64,000 nucleotides of DNA from Paraspadella gotoi (GCA_051294375.1 CM119267.1:11361865-11425864), one strand, 5' to 3'; positions 46,439 through 59,932 are shown, numbered from the stretch's first letter. Program-made: numbers and translations. The notes: generated by a model not told the origin, from the sequence alone.

Positions 46439-49400
46439 TCTCTCTCTCCTCTCTCTCTACTCTTCTCTCTCTCTCTCGCTCTCTGTGAAAAAGCAATTTC
46501 TCATCCGCCGACACGTTAAGCTCCTTTCCGCCATTTGTTATGACGGAATCATTTTTTCTTGTTCTCGTTCTTCGTTTTCTTCGTTTTTCTTTTCATCTCT
46601 CTCTCTCTCTCTCTCCTCTCTCTCTGTCTCTCCTTCTCTCTCTTCATCTCTCTCTCTCTTCTCTCTTTCCGTCGGGGGGCGCGGCACAGGTCGTCGCACT
46701 CGGGAATCCGCCAGGACCAAGTCGGTGTCAACCGGTCATCGACCCATTGCGGGACCTCTGCCGACCCAGGGAACGGCGCCGCCAGCCACCGTGAGATTTG
46801 CTTTGGATGTAGGGTGTTGTTTCCTCCTTGTTATTGTTTGGTTGTTTGTTCTGTTTATGGGAAAAATCGTAAATAAGCCTAATAAAATGTGTGTTGACTC
46901 ATGCGTTTTCAAATTCATAGTCTGATTTTGACTTGTTTATTACCTGGTTTTTTTCAAGTAATGATGTCTTGTCTCGTTGGTTAACTGTTTTAGTGCATCC
47001 AATTAGCCTGGGGACCAGGCTTTGCGAGGACGTAGAGAAAAAATACTGGTTTGGACCGTTAATATGAGTAATGAGTGATCACGGGATTTTAATAAATAAT
47101 TACTTGTTAATCAAAAGTTAAGGTTTTCACAACTCTTTATGTTTTTTTTTTTTTGACTTCCCAGGACAACGCAAACCACAGGAACGGCGCCCCGATGAGT
47201 AATAAGCCACATCCAAAATATAAAATGTAAGTCTTAATTACCAATGATTTACACAACATACAAAAACAATAAAAACAACTTCCAAAACAACCGCAACAAC
47301 GGGACAGCAACCTCAACGACCCAATCACAACGACGTCTCCAAGCCTTCAGTAACCTCCCATTGAACCCGCTCTTTGCCAGCCCCGTTTGGCGTCGCTGAT
47401 TGCAGGAGGCCGTAAGCCCGTTCGAAGCGATCGCCGAACAAAGAAGCCAAAACCTTCTGTGGACGAGCGTCGTCTCAAGCGGCTCAAGAGGAAGAGGAGG
47501 GGAAAACAGGCGACAGCCACCGACCTCTTCGAGACGACGAGCGACGACCCGTCGCGACGGACGAACTCATGATGGCGCGGCCGATCGCTTCAACGAGACT
47601 CTTGACGTCAACATCAAACTCCGTTCTTGGGGAGAGAGCGAGAGTGGGTCGATCGGACAATATATCATTCAATCAATTCAATCAAATCAATCAATCTTTC
47701 AATCAATCATCAATACTATCAATCTATAAACTTTTTTTAAAACGTGGCCAGCGTCTACTCGGCACTGGAGAAAATGGTTCCGAAAATTTGAATAAGATTA
47801 ATCCGCTGATTCATTCAAAGTCGGCGCTCATCATTTGGCCAAGAAGCTTGCTCTGGCTCCTGCTTGCTGGAGCGAGAACATGGCTCTCAACTCCTACCGG
47901 TGACTAAAACTCCTTTTTATTAAAATTAATTTTTCTTTTAATAAAATAAATAGCAGTTGGGTTTTCATTCTTTTTTCGATTTAGAAAGCAGTAGAAGGAG
48001 AAGGAAACCAATTGAAGAACGGAAAAGACACCGCTTAAAATCGGCGGCCGTTGAGGGTTAAGTTGAGATTGAAGGAAATCAAAAAGAAAGAAGAGAAAGA
48101 GAAAAAATAAAGAAGAGGCAACGATTTTATCGATTTCTTCAGCAGCGGACAACTGCCGGAGGAAATCCAGAACTGAACCATCAGAGTCTCAAGGAGACTA
48201 AACCTGTCGATTCAGCCCCGCCGCGGACCCTCTTAAAAAAATGTTCAGTCTCCTGACTTTAGTGATTCGTCGTCGTTTAATGTGTTATCGTAACTTATTC
48301 GTAGGTCAAATTAAAATGCATGTGGATCAAAGTGTTTTTATTTTAGAGGTTGCATTCTCATTTTTTTGTTGTTTAGTTGCTAATGGTCTGTTAGTACAAA
48401 ACTTATAAATAAGTAGTAATATTTTTCAATCTTTTCACACATTAAAATGCATAAGATTGATAATGCATAAAAGCATATCGATCGAAATAAAAAATTTACA
48501 TCTCGACTACGAACCAAATGTTAAAGTAGTATTCATGTATTTACCACTTTCGTACAAAATTCGTTTTCTTTCTGCTCGTGAATTCGATCGCTTTTTATAT
48601 GGACGACGCCCAACAGAGGTTGCACAAGTAACGCGGCCTCTTCGATTCTATCCCGATGACGTCGCGGCGCTCCTACGCCGCGCGCCACCTGAACCGAATA
48701 CGACGATCATTGCCAAATGACGACGACGACGACGACGACGGACGACGACGACGACGACGGACGACACCTCGAGCCTTATAAAAACGTCATTGATCGTCCG
48801 TCGTCTCGTCACCTGCCCTTTTTTTTGGCTTTTCCCAAAGAACATCTGACGCGCAAAGAAAGAGAAAGTCTCTACTGGCGGCGCCCCGGCTTTCGGCTCA
48901 ACCCATTCGCCCATCACGTCCTCGTTCGCCGATTTCCTTTTCGAGGGCGCCGGCGTTTTGTCAGTTGTTGTTTGTTGTGCTCAGTTTTATTTTGATAAAT
49001 TCATTTTTTTTTGCGGCAATGTTTGCCCCCCCTGTTTTTTGGATTAGAGCTAACTTTTACAGGAACCGCGTCGTTTTTGAAAGGATCTAGTCGATTAACC
49101 TCTTTAGCGATATCCGATGTCGGTAAACGTGAAAGTCATTTCGTTTATCCTTCACGAAGTTCACAAGTTAGTTGAAAAATCGAAAACGTAAGCGGCCTCA
49201 AAATAAGAGAGTTGTGCATCGTCTCTCGTCGTTTCGTCGTCGTCCTCACTTGGCTCGACGTTACGAAACGTGAAACGTTTTTGAATTAAAAACCCAAAAT
49301 AAGGGAATGAATCAATGCAACCAGTGTCGTCATTGACTGAGAGGAATTCGGTATCATTTTTTCGTTTTTGAGTGTGGTTTGATGCGCGGTGTGGAGAGAA

Positions 49401-49956
49401 GAGAGAGGGAGAGAGGAAGACGAGAGAGTGAGAGAAAGATCGAGACAGAGAGAGAGAGAGAGCTCTTATAAATTGAGATGCCCACCTTAAAAAGATTTCT
49501 TCCGAAAAAAAAAACTACCCATGGAAGAATTCAACATTATTAAACTTTATTTTAATTTTAACATTAAATTTTCACTTTAACTTAATTTAATTCCTTATCT
49601 TTCCAACATGACCTAAAATTTTTATTCCGGTTCGAGTCATAAATTTCTCCAATTGAACTTTGCGCGGAATTCCGCTCAATCCCACGATTGAAATTACCTT
49701 CACGCTATCGCTCTCACGTCACGAATGTAAGATTGTACCAGATCCTCCACGATTCATCCACGTTTCTCACAGAATTTCTCGTATTTGTTTTATTTTACAG
49801 TGGGATAATTTCTCAGAAGTTTAGACGGCTTAGGCAATTTCTTTCTTAGTATAGTGTTTGAATTGAAGACCAAACCTGCGCGAAATCGACTGGAAAAGAA
49901 TCATTTAAACATACACACAGTGTCACCAACACACACACTCTCTCTCTGCTCAATCT

Positions 49957-50000
<44 letters not shown>

Positions 50001-52261
50001 TCTTTCTCTCTCTCTCTTTCTCTGTCTCTCTTCTCTCTCTCTCTCTCTCTCTCTCTCCTCTCTTCTCTCTCTCTCTCTCTCTCTCTCTCACTTTCTCTCT
50101 CTTCTCATTCTCGTTTTCTGCTGGCCTTCGTCGTCAAAATCCATTCCGGCGACGAGATAAAAAGCTTCCGAATTTGCCTCTTTACTCTTCGTCGTCGTCT
50201 TCGTCTTCGTCGTCGTCTTCGAAACGTCGGTCAAATCTCGGACCCGAGCCACAGTAGACAGATAAGAAAAAAGCGACCGTTTTCCGAGCCGATGACGTAT
50301 ATAATGGTACTTCGTTCCCCTTTCGGTCATCGGGTCTTCCGTCGTCGTCGTCGCTTCGTCGGTGCGGCGCTCAGAACCTATTTTACACTTACCAATTCTT
50401 CGTTTAAATATTGATAATTTTATTTTTTAAAACAAAAAAAAAAAAACTTGAAAAAATATTAATCGCAATTGTCATCGGAATGAGAGAGCTTTTTTCCCTC
50501 GCGAAGGTTAAACCCCAACGCTTCCGTGGAGAAATCCTCATCAGCCTCGAGTCGTCGACAGATGAAGAGGGAAGATCTTTTTCTTGAAGGAAAAAAAAGG
50601 AGGAGCCGTGACGAGAACTGTCGCGCACGCGAATCGAGAAAGAAGAGAGAGAGAGAGAGAGAGAGAAAAAAAAATAGTTAACGACCGAGAAAAATTCTCG
50701 AACGAAATCGAAAACAAAATTTTAAACGTTGCTCCTCTCTCCTAGCTTGTCTCTCCTCTATTCGACATGACATACTTTTTTGTCCACAGCGCAAAACGAG
50801 AACAACTCAACCAAAAAAGACTTTCGCCATGACTTCGCCGTCGCCCTCGTCGACGATCCCTTCCACCCTCAGTCCCTCGTCGTCTCCACGTTCGGCACAA
50901 CTTTCCGCCTTCTCCCACCGCCGCCTCCCTTTCCCACAAAACGCCACTTTCCTACCCACCAACGCCACCTTCCTACCCACCAAACGCCCTTATTACCACC
51001 AACGGCCTCTTCCAAACGCCTCCACCGGGTGCGACGGCCCTCGTCAACCACCACGACTTTCAACCGCCGGCAAGCGTCGCCGCTTTTCTCTCCAATCTCC
51101 CCAACGTGCTGCTGCTGCTGACGTTTCGGGCTGGCGCGGCGCCGGGACAAGGCGGCGCCGATGGGCGTGGTTCACTTCAAGATCCTCGCCTTTGCTAGAC
51201 ATCAGCTACGGAGTCGTCGATACGCTCGCCGACTTTCCCTTCAAAAAAGTTTTGGGGTAAAAGATGACATGTGATGACGATGATGATAACGAGGATGATG
51301 GTGATGATGATGATTGTCATGAATATTGGCAATCTGCATCTATCTTTCTCCACTCTTCTGGTCTCACTGTCTGTCTTTTTGAAAGATCGTGATGAGGATA
51401 AAACATTTTGAGTTACTTGAAATCTCCGCTCCCATATCTACTTTGCCTATCGTTCTGGTATTTTCTTCCGGATATCCCGCTGCGCAACATTTTTTATTTG
51501 CGGCTCTGCCCGCGACTCAATAAAATACGCTTACCGTCGATCTGACTTCAGTCTAGGTTAATCCATCTGTTTTCTCTGTTTTATTCTATCTTTCTATATT
51601 TCTATCTTTCTATCTCGAACATCAGGAAAGGCGTAACGCCTTTTTTGAGCTCTTGCACTGCAACAATGAGAAAGCAACAGTGCAGAAAGAGCCGAAGCGA
51701 TCTCGCTGTTAATTTTTTCTCGCTCTATTGATTAAAGAACATCAAAAAATAATTCTCGAACCGTAACTTAAAGAAAGCCTCAACTATAGTTTCTCTTGTT
51801 ATCTTTTACTTAAAATACGTAGATGTAAAAAAAATTTTTAAACTCCAGGCAGTTTAAACCTAAAGTCTCTTAATGTTCCCCAAGGAAATAATTGATCGAT
51901 TCGGGCAGATTTAAAACCATTGTTCGTCAATTAAACATCAGTCCGTGTTATCATAGCACCGTGCCTCGACGGGGTTTCTTCGGTTTTAAAAAGGCATCGG
52001 CGACACGCAGAACCGTTTACACACTGGGTCTTGAAGCGAGAGAAAAACTTCAACTTAATACAATAATGCCGTGGTTAAGGTTGGGGCTGGTTAGAAGAAA
52101 GAAAGAAAAAGAAAAAGAAAAGAAAAGAAAGTAAGAAAGAATAAAAGAAAGAAAGAAAAGAAAGAAAGAAATAAAGGAAAGAAGAAGAAAGATAAGAAAG
52201 AAAGAAAAGATCAAAAAAGACAGAAAGAAAAAAGAAGAAAGAAACAAAGAAAAGAGAGAGG

Positions 52262-52304
<43 letters not shown>

Positions 52305-52756
52305 TTTTTCGAGCCGTCATCCTTTTTAAGTCTTCATTGTTCGCGGTCGCCGAGTCGGAAGCTGGGTTGAAGGGGATTTAGGTCGCGTCTCTCCTCGTCG
52401 CCTTGACAAGGATTTGGTTGCGAACCCGGAAGAATTCCACGCTAATTAATACTACGTAATCTTTAATAACCTCGCGATGATCAGTGTGTAAATTGAAAAA
52501 ATCCTTGAAAAAGTTTCAAAACCTGTTGTTGATCTGGAATTATTAATAACTGTTTGAAGCTTCTGCTTCTATGCGTAGCACGTAGTACTTCATTTGAACC
52601 GGCATGATCGATCTAGTATTAACAATATTTATGTATAGTAATCGTATGAAAGTTTGCACAAATGTTTACAATCGGATAAAATGAGTCAAAAGCCCAAATG
52701 TTTGTTTATCCTCTTCCCCAGCTCCGAAGTGGACTGCTCCGCGTTCGAGATCTTCG
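41884..52756. other. Uncorrected long-read copy of 21634-32146 (artefact)
   Basis: Colinear with 21634-32146 throughout, including introns, microsatellites, MITE 1 (about 44860-45220) and GPCR exon 1 (50829-51258), but with indels every few to few tens of bases. All long frames (for example around 43106-43834 and 45544-45897) are chance patches of the channel exons and are frame-broken. The last ~450 bp has fewer bases than the 'clean' block it matches and may be the more accurate version there. Confidence 0.92.
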
Positions 52757-52781
52757 NNNNNNNNNNNNNNNNNNNNNNNNN
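52757..52781. other. 25-N spacer
   Basis: Second 25-N run, between noisy read A and the left part of noisy read B. Confidence 0.97.
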
Positions 52782-53247
52782 CTCTTTCTCTCATTCTCGT
52801 TTTTGCTGGCCCCTCCGTCGCAAAATCCATTCGGCGGACGAGAATAAAAGGAGCTTCGATTTTGCCTCTTACCTCTTCGTCACGTCGTCTATCCGTTCTT
52901 CTCCGGTTTTTCTTCTTCGTCGTCCGTCTTTCCGTCGTCGGGTCGTCAAATCTCGCCCCAGCCCGCAGTAAAGAAGAAAAAGAGGACCGTTTCCCGAGCC
53001 GATGCTCGTAATAATGGTCTTTTCGTCCCCTTTCGTCATCGTCTTTCGTATCGTCAGCAGTCGGGCTTCGTCGTGCGTGCAGCCGATCAGAATTTTACGA
53101 TTACAACTTCTTCGTTTAAATTTTATTGGATTTAATAAAGAAATAAAAAAACAAAAAAATAAAAAAAGCACAAAGAAAAAAAAACTGAAAAAATATTAAA
53201 TATTCCAAATTTGTCATTCGGAATGGAAAGGCTCATTGCGGTTTTTC

Positions 53248-53286
<39 letters not shown>

Positions 53287-53380
53287 TTTTTCCATTCGTT
53301 TTTCTTTTTTATTTTTTTTTTTTACTTTTCTTTTTTTTTTTTATTTTTTTTTTTTTTTCTGTTTTCTGGGCATTTTTTTT

Positions 53381-53413
<33 letters not shown>

Positions 53414-53503
53414 TCCCCCCCATTTTTTGTTTCTTTTTTCTTTTTTTTTTTTTTTTTTTTTTTTCTTTTTTTTTTTTTCCGCCCCCCCCTTTTTTTTTGT
53501 TTT

Positions 53504-53534
<31 letters not shown>

Positions 53535-55587
53535 CTCCCTGTTTTTTTTTTTTTTTTTTTCCCCCCGTTTTTTTTTTTTTTTTTTTTTTCCACTTTTTTT
53601 TTCCCTGTTTCCCCCTTTTTTTTTTTTTTTTTTTTTTCTTCCATCCTTTCCTTTCCCCTCCCCCCCACTTTTTTCTTCCTTTTTTTTTTTTTTTTTTTTT
53701 TTCTTTTTTTTTCCCCCCCTCCCCCCCCGTCTCCCTTTTTTTTCTTTTTTTTTTTCCCGTCTTTTTATCTTTTTTTCTTTTTTTTTCTTTTTTTTTTTTT
53801 TTTCCCCTTTTTTTGCCCTTTTTTTCCCCCGCCCCCCCCCCTCCCCCCCTTTCATTTTCCCCTTCCCTTCCCTTTTTCCTCTTCCCCCCTTTTTTTGTTT
53901 CTTTTTTCTTCCTTCCCCGAGATCACTACTTTCGCGAAGGTTAAACCCCACGCTTCGTGGAGAAATCCTCATTCAGGCCTCGATGTCGTTCGAACAGATG
54001 AAGAGGGAAGATCCTTTTTCTGAAGGAAATAAAAAGGAGGTAGCCGTGACGAGAACTGTCCCGCGCAACGCGAAATCGAGAAAGAAGAGAGAGAGAGTAG
54101 AGAGAGAAAAAAAGAGAGTTAACGTCGACGCGAGAAAAAATTCTCGAACGAGAATCGAAAACAAAATTTTTCTAAACGAAAGTTGCTTTATTCCTTCCCG
54201 TCTCTCCTATCTCTGTCTCTCTCTATTTGACATGACATACTTTTTTTGTCGCACAGGCAAAAACGAGAACAACTCAACCAAAAAGACTGGGTGTACGGCC
54301 AATGACTTCGCCGTCGCCCTCGTCGACGATCCCTTCCACCCTCGGTCGCCTCGTTCGTCTCCACGTTCGGCCACAACTTTCCGCCTTCTCCCTAACCGCC
54401 GCCTCCCTTTCCCACAAAACGCCAACTTTCCTACCTCCAACCAACGCGTCTCGTCCACCTCCTACCTCACCGACAACGCCACCTTATTACCCACCAACGG
54501 CCTCTACCAAACGCCTTCCCACCGGTGCCGACGGCCCTCGTCAACCACCACGACTTCAACCGCCGGCAAGCGTCGCCGTTTTCTATCCAATACTCCCCAA
54601 CGTTGCTGCTGCTGCTGACGTTTCGGGCTGGCGCGGCGCCGGACAAGGCGCGACCGATGGGCGTGGTTCACTTCAAGATCCTCGCTTTGCTAGACATCAG
54701 CTAACGGAGTCGTCGACACGCTCGCCGACTTCCCTTCAAAAAAGTTTTGGGGTAAAAGATGTCAATGTGATGACGAATGATGATTAACGAAGGATGATGG
54801 TGATGATGAATGATTGTCATGATATTCGGTTCTATCTTTTTCTATCTTTATATCTATCTTTCTCTCAAGACACTCTCTGGTGGTCTCAGTGTCTGTCTTT
54901 TTGAAGATCGTGAATGAGGATTAAAACATTTTGAGTTACTTGAATCGTCCGCTCCCACAATCTCACCCTTGCCTATCGTTCTGGTAATTTTCTTCGGATA
55001 TCGCCGCTTGCGCAACATTTTTTTATTTGCGGCTTGCCGCGACCTCAATAAAATACGCTTACCGTCGATCTGATTTCAGTCTTCGTTAATTCCATCTGTT
55101 TCTCTGTTTTTATTGCTATCTTTCTATCCTTTCTATCTTTCTATCCGAACATCACGGAAGCGTAACGCCTTTTTGAGGCTCTTGCGCTGCAACAATGAGA
55201 AAGCAACCATGCAAGAAAGAGGCCGAAACGCTATCTCGCTGTTAATTTTTTCTATCATTATTGTAAAGCAAAAGAAGCATCAACTAAATTCTCGAACCGT
55301 AAGTTAAAGAAAGCTCACTACTATTTCGCCATGTAATCTTTACGTAAAATACGTAGAATGTAAAAATGTATAAAACTCGCAGCGGAGTTTAAACCTAAAG
55401 TCTAATTTCCCCGCAAGGAAATAATGATCGAATTGGGCATAAAAAAAGCGCATTTTTTCTCAATAAACATCAGCCGAGTGTTATTCATTGACCTGCCTCG
55501 ACGGTTTCTTTCTTCGTTAAAAGGCTCGCGAACCAAGCAGAACCGTTTACACTGGTCTTCGAGAGAAAAACTTCAAAACGTTAATTA
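52782..55587. other. Uncorrected long-read copy of ~29284-31497 (artefact)
   Basis: Third copy of GPCR exon 1 (54302-54750, frame-broken) and neighbouring DNA, carrying the allele seen at 30934-31245. It contains the T-rich insertion at 53241-53927. It runs into the exact 55588-57195 block. Confidence 0.9.
53241..53927. other. T-rich sequencing artefact
   Basis: About 690 bp of almost pure T with C and occasional G runs replaces the short CTTTTTCCCTCGCG found at the matching place (29649-29665) in the clean copy and in noisy read A (50489-50506). It has no repeat unit. The long Phe/Pro and Lys/Glu frames over it are meaningless. Confidence 0.9.
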
Positions 55588-55673
55588 ACAATAATTGCGT
55601 TAAGGTTGGGGCTGGTTCAGAAAGAAAGAAAGAAAGAAAGAAGAAAGAAACAAAAGAAAGAAGAGAGGAGAGG

Positions 55674-55734
<61 letters not shown>

Positions 55735-57195
55735 AAGACGACCTTTTTTTCGACGCCGTCAAATCCTTTTTAAAAGTCTTCATTTTCATTGTTCGCGGTG
55801 GTCGCCGAGTCGGAAAGCTGGGTTTTGAAGGGGATTTAGGTCGCGTCCCCTGCCTGCGTCGCCTTGACCAAGGATTTTGGTTGCGAAACGGCCGAAAGAA
55901 TTCGCACACGCTATTAATACTCGTAATCTTTAATAACCCGGCGATGACCAGTGTGTAAATTGAAAAAAATCGCTTTGAAAAGTTTTCAAAAACTGTTGTT
56001 GATCTGGCAATTTTAATAACTGTTTGAAGCTTCTGGCTTCTATGCGTAGCAACGTAGTACTTCTTTGAACGGCATGATCGATCTAGTATTAAACAATATT
56101 TATGTATAGTAATCGTATGAAAAGTTTGCAGCAAATGTTTACATCGGAATAAAATGAGTCAAAAAGCCCCAAATGTTTTGTTTATCTTCGCCCAGCTGCC
56201 GAAAGTGGAGCTGCTTCCGCGTTCGAGATTTCTTCGTGGATCTTCATGACACCGGCGACGGTCCGTCCGTCCTCGTGCTCAATCGATACTTCACGGCGTT
56301 TTCGCTATCATGACGGTCAAACGACTCTTGGCCTGGTCCAGCCAATTAAGTCGGGCAATTAGTTTTCTTTCAAAGGTGAATACGTTTGTTTTTTTTTTAA
56401 GTGCGCCGCGAGTACTCGCGGAGCAAACTGCGGTTCGGTCTGTCGGTCGGTATGTCTGTCAGTCGGGTCTGTCCCACTTACGTTAAAAATGCTTATAATT
56501 CTATAGTTTGGTTTCTCAATTTGTTATGACAGAAAAAAGCTCCTAAATTATAAGAATAAAAAAGACGAAATTTTGATGTCATAAATACACACAGGCAAAA
56601 AAAAAAATATTTTTAATCATATCAATGTGATCAAGACAAATTATATTGTAAGAATAAAGTCAACTGCGGCGCAACACAATTGGAAATTACCGTTCTTGTT
56701 TGTTATTTTTTTTTTTTTGCCCAAGAAATAAAACCAAATTGAATTTATGAGGCTTTTGACGGACATTGATTGATTTAAATTGAATCTCTCCATTAAATTT
56801 TTTACTGAGAATAAATTTGCTCTGGTCTCAAGTCGGCGAGTAAGAACGTAGCATTTTTAAATAAAAAAGTAAACACGTAGTTGAGTAAATTAGAAAGTCT
56901 TAAAGCTTACTTTCCTCGCCATAACCACCCACTACAACAATACGCCCCTTACTCTCTCTAAAGCCAAAAACCAGCGAAAGCGGAGCGACGTCACCAGCGA
57001 GCTCAAATCCTCTCGGCCTCCTCCTCCCTTCTTCCTCCTCCTCGTCCTCGCCGTCATCTCGGCCAATGTGGAGACGACCGTCGACGCGGATGTGCGACCT
57101 CGATCAGTGTGGTTAGCTTCGCCACCTTCAGCCTCTCCGCCACGACGTCTCCGTCACCATCGTCCTCCGAGGTGAGAAATTTTTTGTTTTTGTTG
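55588..57195. repeat. Second exact copy of the 31498-33105 block
   Basis: Assembly duplicate holding second copies of GPCR exons 2 (56196-56375) and 3 (56964-57171) and MITE 2 (56401-56676). It leads directly into clean downstream sequence, so this copy is in the correct position relative to exons 4 and 5. Confidence 0.93.
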
Positions 57196-58111
57196 CGTCG
57201 AATCGGTTGGGTTTGTTTTTGTGTTTGTTTTTGTGTTTTTGTGTTTTTGTGTTTGTTTTTGTTGCGTCGAATCGGTTGGGAATATCGAACTTCTCTCTGG
57301 GAAATACTACAGGGAGGTATAGCTTTTTTGAGACTAACTTCAAGTGCTTACAGCATAAAAAAGGTTAATGATCGGAGAAAAAAAAAGATTATATTTGGAA
57401 ACTAGTCTAATTTTTCTTTTCGTTCGATATCGAAAATGTCTGGAAAATCCAACAGCAACTCGTGTCATTGATGCTTTTCGCATTTTTGGGGAAGATTTTG
57501 GCGAAAATCAAGACAAATTATTGTATGTAGTCAAATCTGTTTTTAATATCGCGAGCCATGGCTACTAGAATTTGACCAATTTAACACTGCAAAAAAATAT
57601 AACAGAGTTAAAAATATTTGACAACGTTATTTAATATCAAACGTGGTAAAAAACATTTATATTCAGTTAAGAACTAAATTATTTAAATTTGTTCCATTGT
57701 CCTCGAATTAGAACTCGAAAATCGAACCGGAAGAAAACGGAGCAAGAAAAAAAAATAATTTCGGTTGCCCAAGGTTACGCGTTTGCCCGGAAGTGGGCGT
57801 GTCAAGAGAAACGAGGGGAAAAAAAATTTCATCTTCGTCTGACAATTTTATGACAGAAATAAACTTCTGGCGCAGAAGAAAGGAAGAGTCGAACAATAAA
57901 AAGTGGGCGAGACGTAGAGATAATACGGAAAGGCTAAAAATTGTGCGCGCGAGAGAGTTTCTCTTTTGAAGAGACGCGATAATTAACGGATAAACCGATA
58001 ACGAAAATTGGGGAAAAAAACCTTCGTTTCTCACCTCGGCTCATTAAATGAAAATTCATGGTTGTTAATCTTAGATGCCACTCTGTAACTCTCCGTCGCT
58101 TATCCTTCCAG

Positions 58112-58273
58112 GCGTTCTCATGTATCGGCGACGCCTGTCTCAAGTCTCCACGCGATCGGGCGCCGAGATGGAGCTTCTCGTCCTACTCATCGCCGTTTCC
58201 TTCGCCGTTCTCCACGCCCCCTTTTTCGTGCTGTTCGGAGAGGCGCTCTCGGTTCCGCACGATCCCATCACAG
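58112..58273 (+). CDS. GPCR exon: third intracellular loop, TM6
   Basis: Acceptor TCCTTCCAG, phase 1 in and out, donor ACAG/GTGAGG. It encodes VLMYRRRLSQVSTRSGAE, a basic third loop, and TM6 LLVLLIAVSFAVLHAPFFVL, with the conserved proline but no Trp of the CWxP motif. It is clean sequence; the broken duplicate is at about 34054-34230. Confidence 0.75.
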
Positions 58274-58630
58274 GTGAGGCTGCGCCAAAATGGTCGCTGA
58301 GGGAATTTTGGGAAAATGATCGACTTTCGTTGATTTGGTTGATTGATTGATTGATTGCTAAAGTTATATTTATTTTTTAGTTGAAACTTTTCGGACGCAT
58401 GTAGGTAGGACCAACCAAATTAAATAAAATTTAATCAAAATTACCTCTAACTCAGTGGATTAATTAAAAAAAGAAGAAAAAAAACAATCATAAACGAAAT
58501 AATTGCCACAAAAATCTTTTAAATTACAATTAAAGGTTAATAACGTGGGATTTGTTAAATTTAATAGTCAAGATATATATTAATAGTGAAAAGCCGAGTT
58601 TTTCAAATATTAAAATTTTAAAATCTCCAG

Positions 58631-58935
58631 GCATCAACCCCATAACGGGCAACGTCCACGACATCTGCTTCTCCGTCAACTCCGCCGTCAACTTCTTCCT
58701 CTTCGTCGCCGCCAACTCTTCCTTCAAGCGCACCTTCGTCGGTCTCCTCCGCGGATACTCGGCCGAGGACTTCCCCGCCGACTTCATGAACTCGGTGACG
58801 CCGAACCGGAAGGAGGAGGCGTGGCAGCAGGACAAGCACCTCATCGATCTAGTTGGAAAGAGGAGGACGGGGGAGACGAGCCTGGGGAACGGATCGATCG
58901 AAGGGGAGGAAGAGAGGGTGGACGACTTGAAATGA
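58631..58935 (+). CDS. GPCR last exon: TM7, helix 8, cytoplasmic tail
   Basis: Acceptor AATCTCCAG, phase 1, stop TGA at 58933-58935. TM7 reads ICFSVNSAVNFFLFVAANS followed by SFKRTFVGLL. NSAVNF plus a downstream F-K/R is the variant of NPxxY-F-R often found in protostome peptide receptors (NSSxNFLxY). The tail is hydrophilic with acidic and basic patches and ends near VDDLK. Joined with the preceding exon it gives a normal TM6-loop-TM7 spacing. Confidence 0.75.
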
Positions 58936-59670
58936 GGTCTACGTGATTACCGAGGGAGGGATTCTTCTGTTGTTTCTTATTTATCGATGCTATTTTGTTT
59001 ATTTTTTTAGATTCTCTGCTTTACATTATGTTTTATTTCCTATTTCGTACGATATCAAATCGACTTGATAATTATCATTTGATTTTCTTGGGTATAAAAG
59101 AATGTTCAGTCAAGAATCAGTCATTGAAGAATAGAAAACGCTAACGAGTTGCGTCTAGTATTGTTAAATCGTGATTGTCACTCGAGTACCAAAACCAAAA
59201 GGCTGCAAATTTGCCTCTATTTCTTTCGTCGGACCTTTCTTCTATTCCTTGCAAGAGTTTTTGCTTTTTAACGAAAAGTTGATTTTTGCCTAACAGCTCA
59301 CACAACAAACAGAAAGGATTTTTACAAGATGGTTTTTATCCATATTTCAATGACCACGCTTTTGATTCTAAAACAAAACGAAAATAGAAAATATTTTTGT
59401 TCTTCACATTTAAGTCGTAGGCAGTCCGATCAATGGGAAACTTGAATGCTTATCAAAAGCCACAATTCCTTTGCCCGATCACGACGGCGACCCCTCTGCC
59501 CGAAACGAAACCCGTCGCTCACGCCCGAGTAGAGTGGCCCTCAGCCCGAAGAAGGGCGCCGCCTTCTTCTCTGCCCGACCAGGGCGCCGTTTGTCTGATT
59601 GCGAATTTCTTCGAGCGGCGGATTCGGATTTAATATCGTTCCTCATAAATTCATCACCTAGACGACGAGC

Positions 59671-59675
<5 letters not shown>

Positions 59676-59764
<89 letters not shown>

Positions 59765-59932
59765 CTTCTGACAGCGGTTGCTACGTTCACGAGCGAAGCA
59801 ACGCAGTTTCCGGCGAAGAAAAAAAAAGTGGAAGGGATTTAAGGTCAAGACTGAAGCGAAGCGTGAGAGAAAGGTTGAGACAGAACAAGGGAGACGAAGG
59901 GAGAGAGAGAAGGAGAGAGAGAGAGAGAGAGA

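Noticed and set aside
41884-46925. Second copy of the channel gene, suggesting tandem gene duplication
   Set aside because: Introns, microsatellites and the intronic MITE are duplicated too, with dense indels in exons as in introns and no codon bias in the changes; that is raw-read error, not a paralogue.
53211-54618. 270- and 460-codon Phe-rich frames and matching Lys-rich minus-strand frames
   Set aside because: They translate a T-rich sequencing artefact absent from the other two copies.
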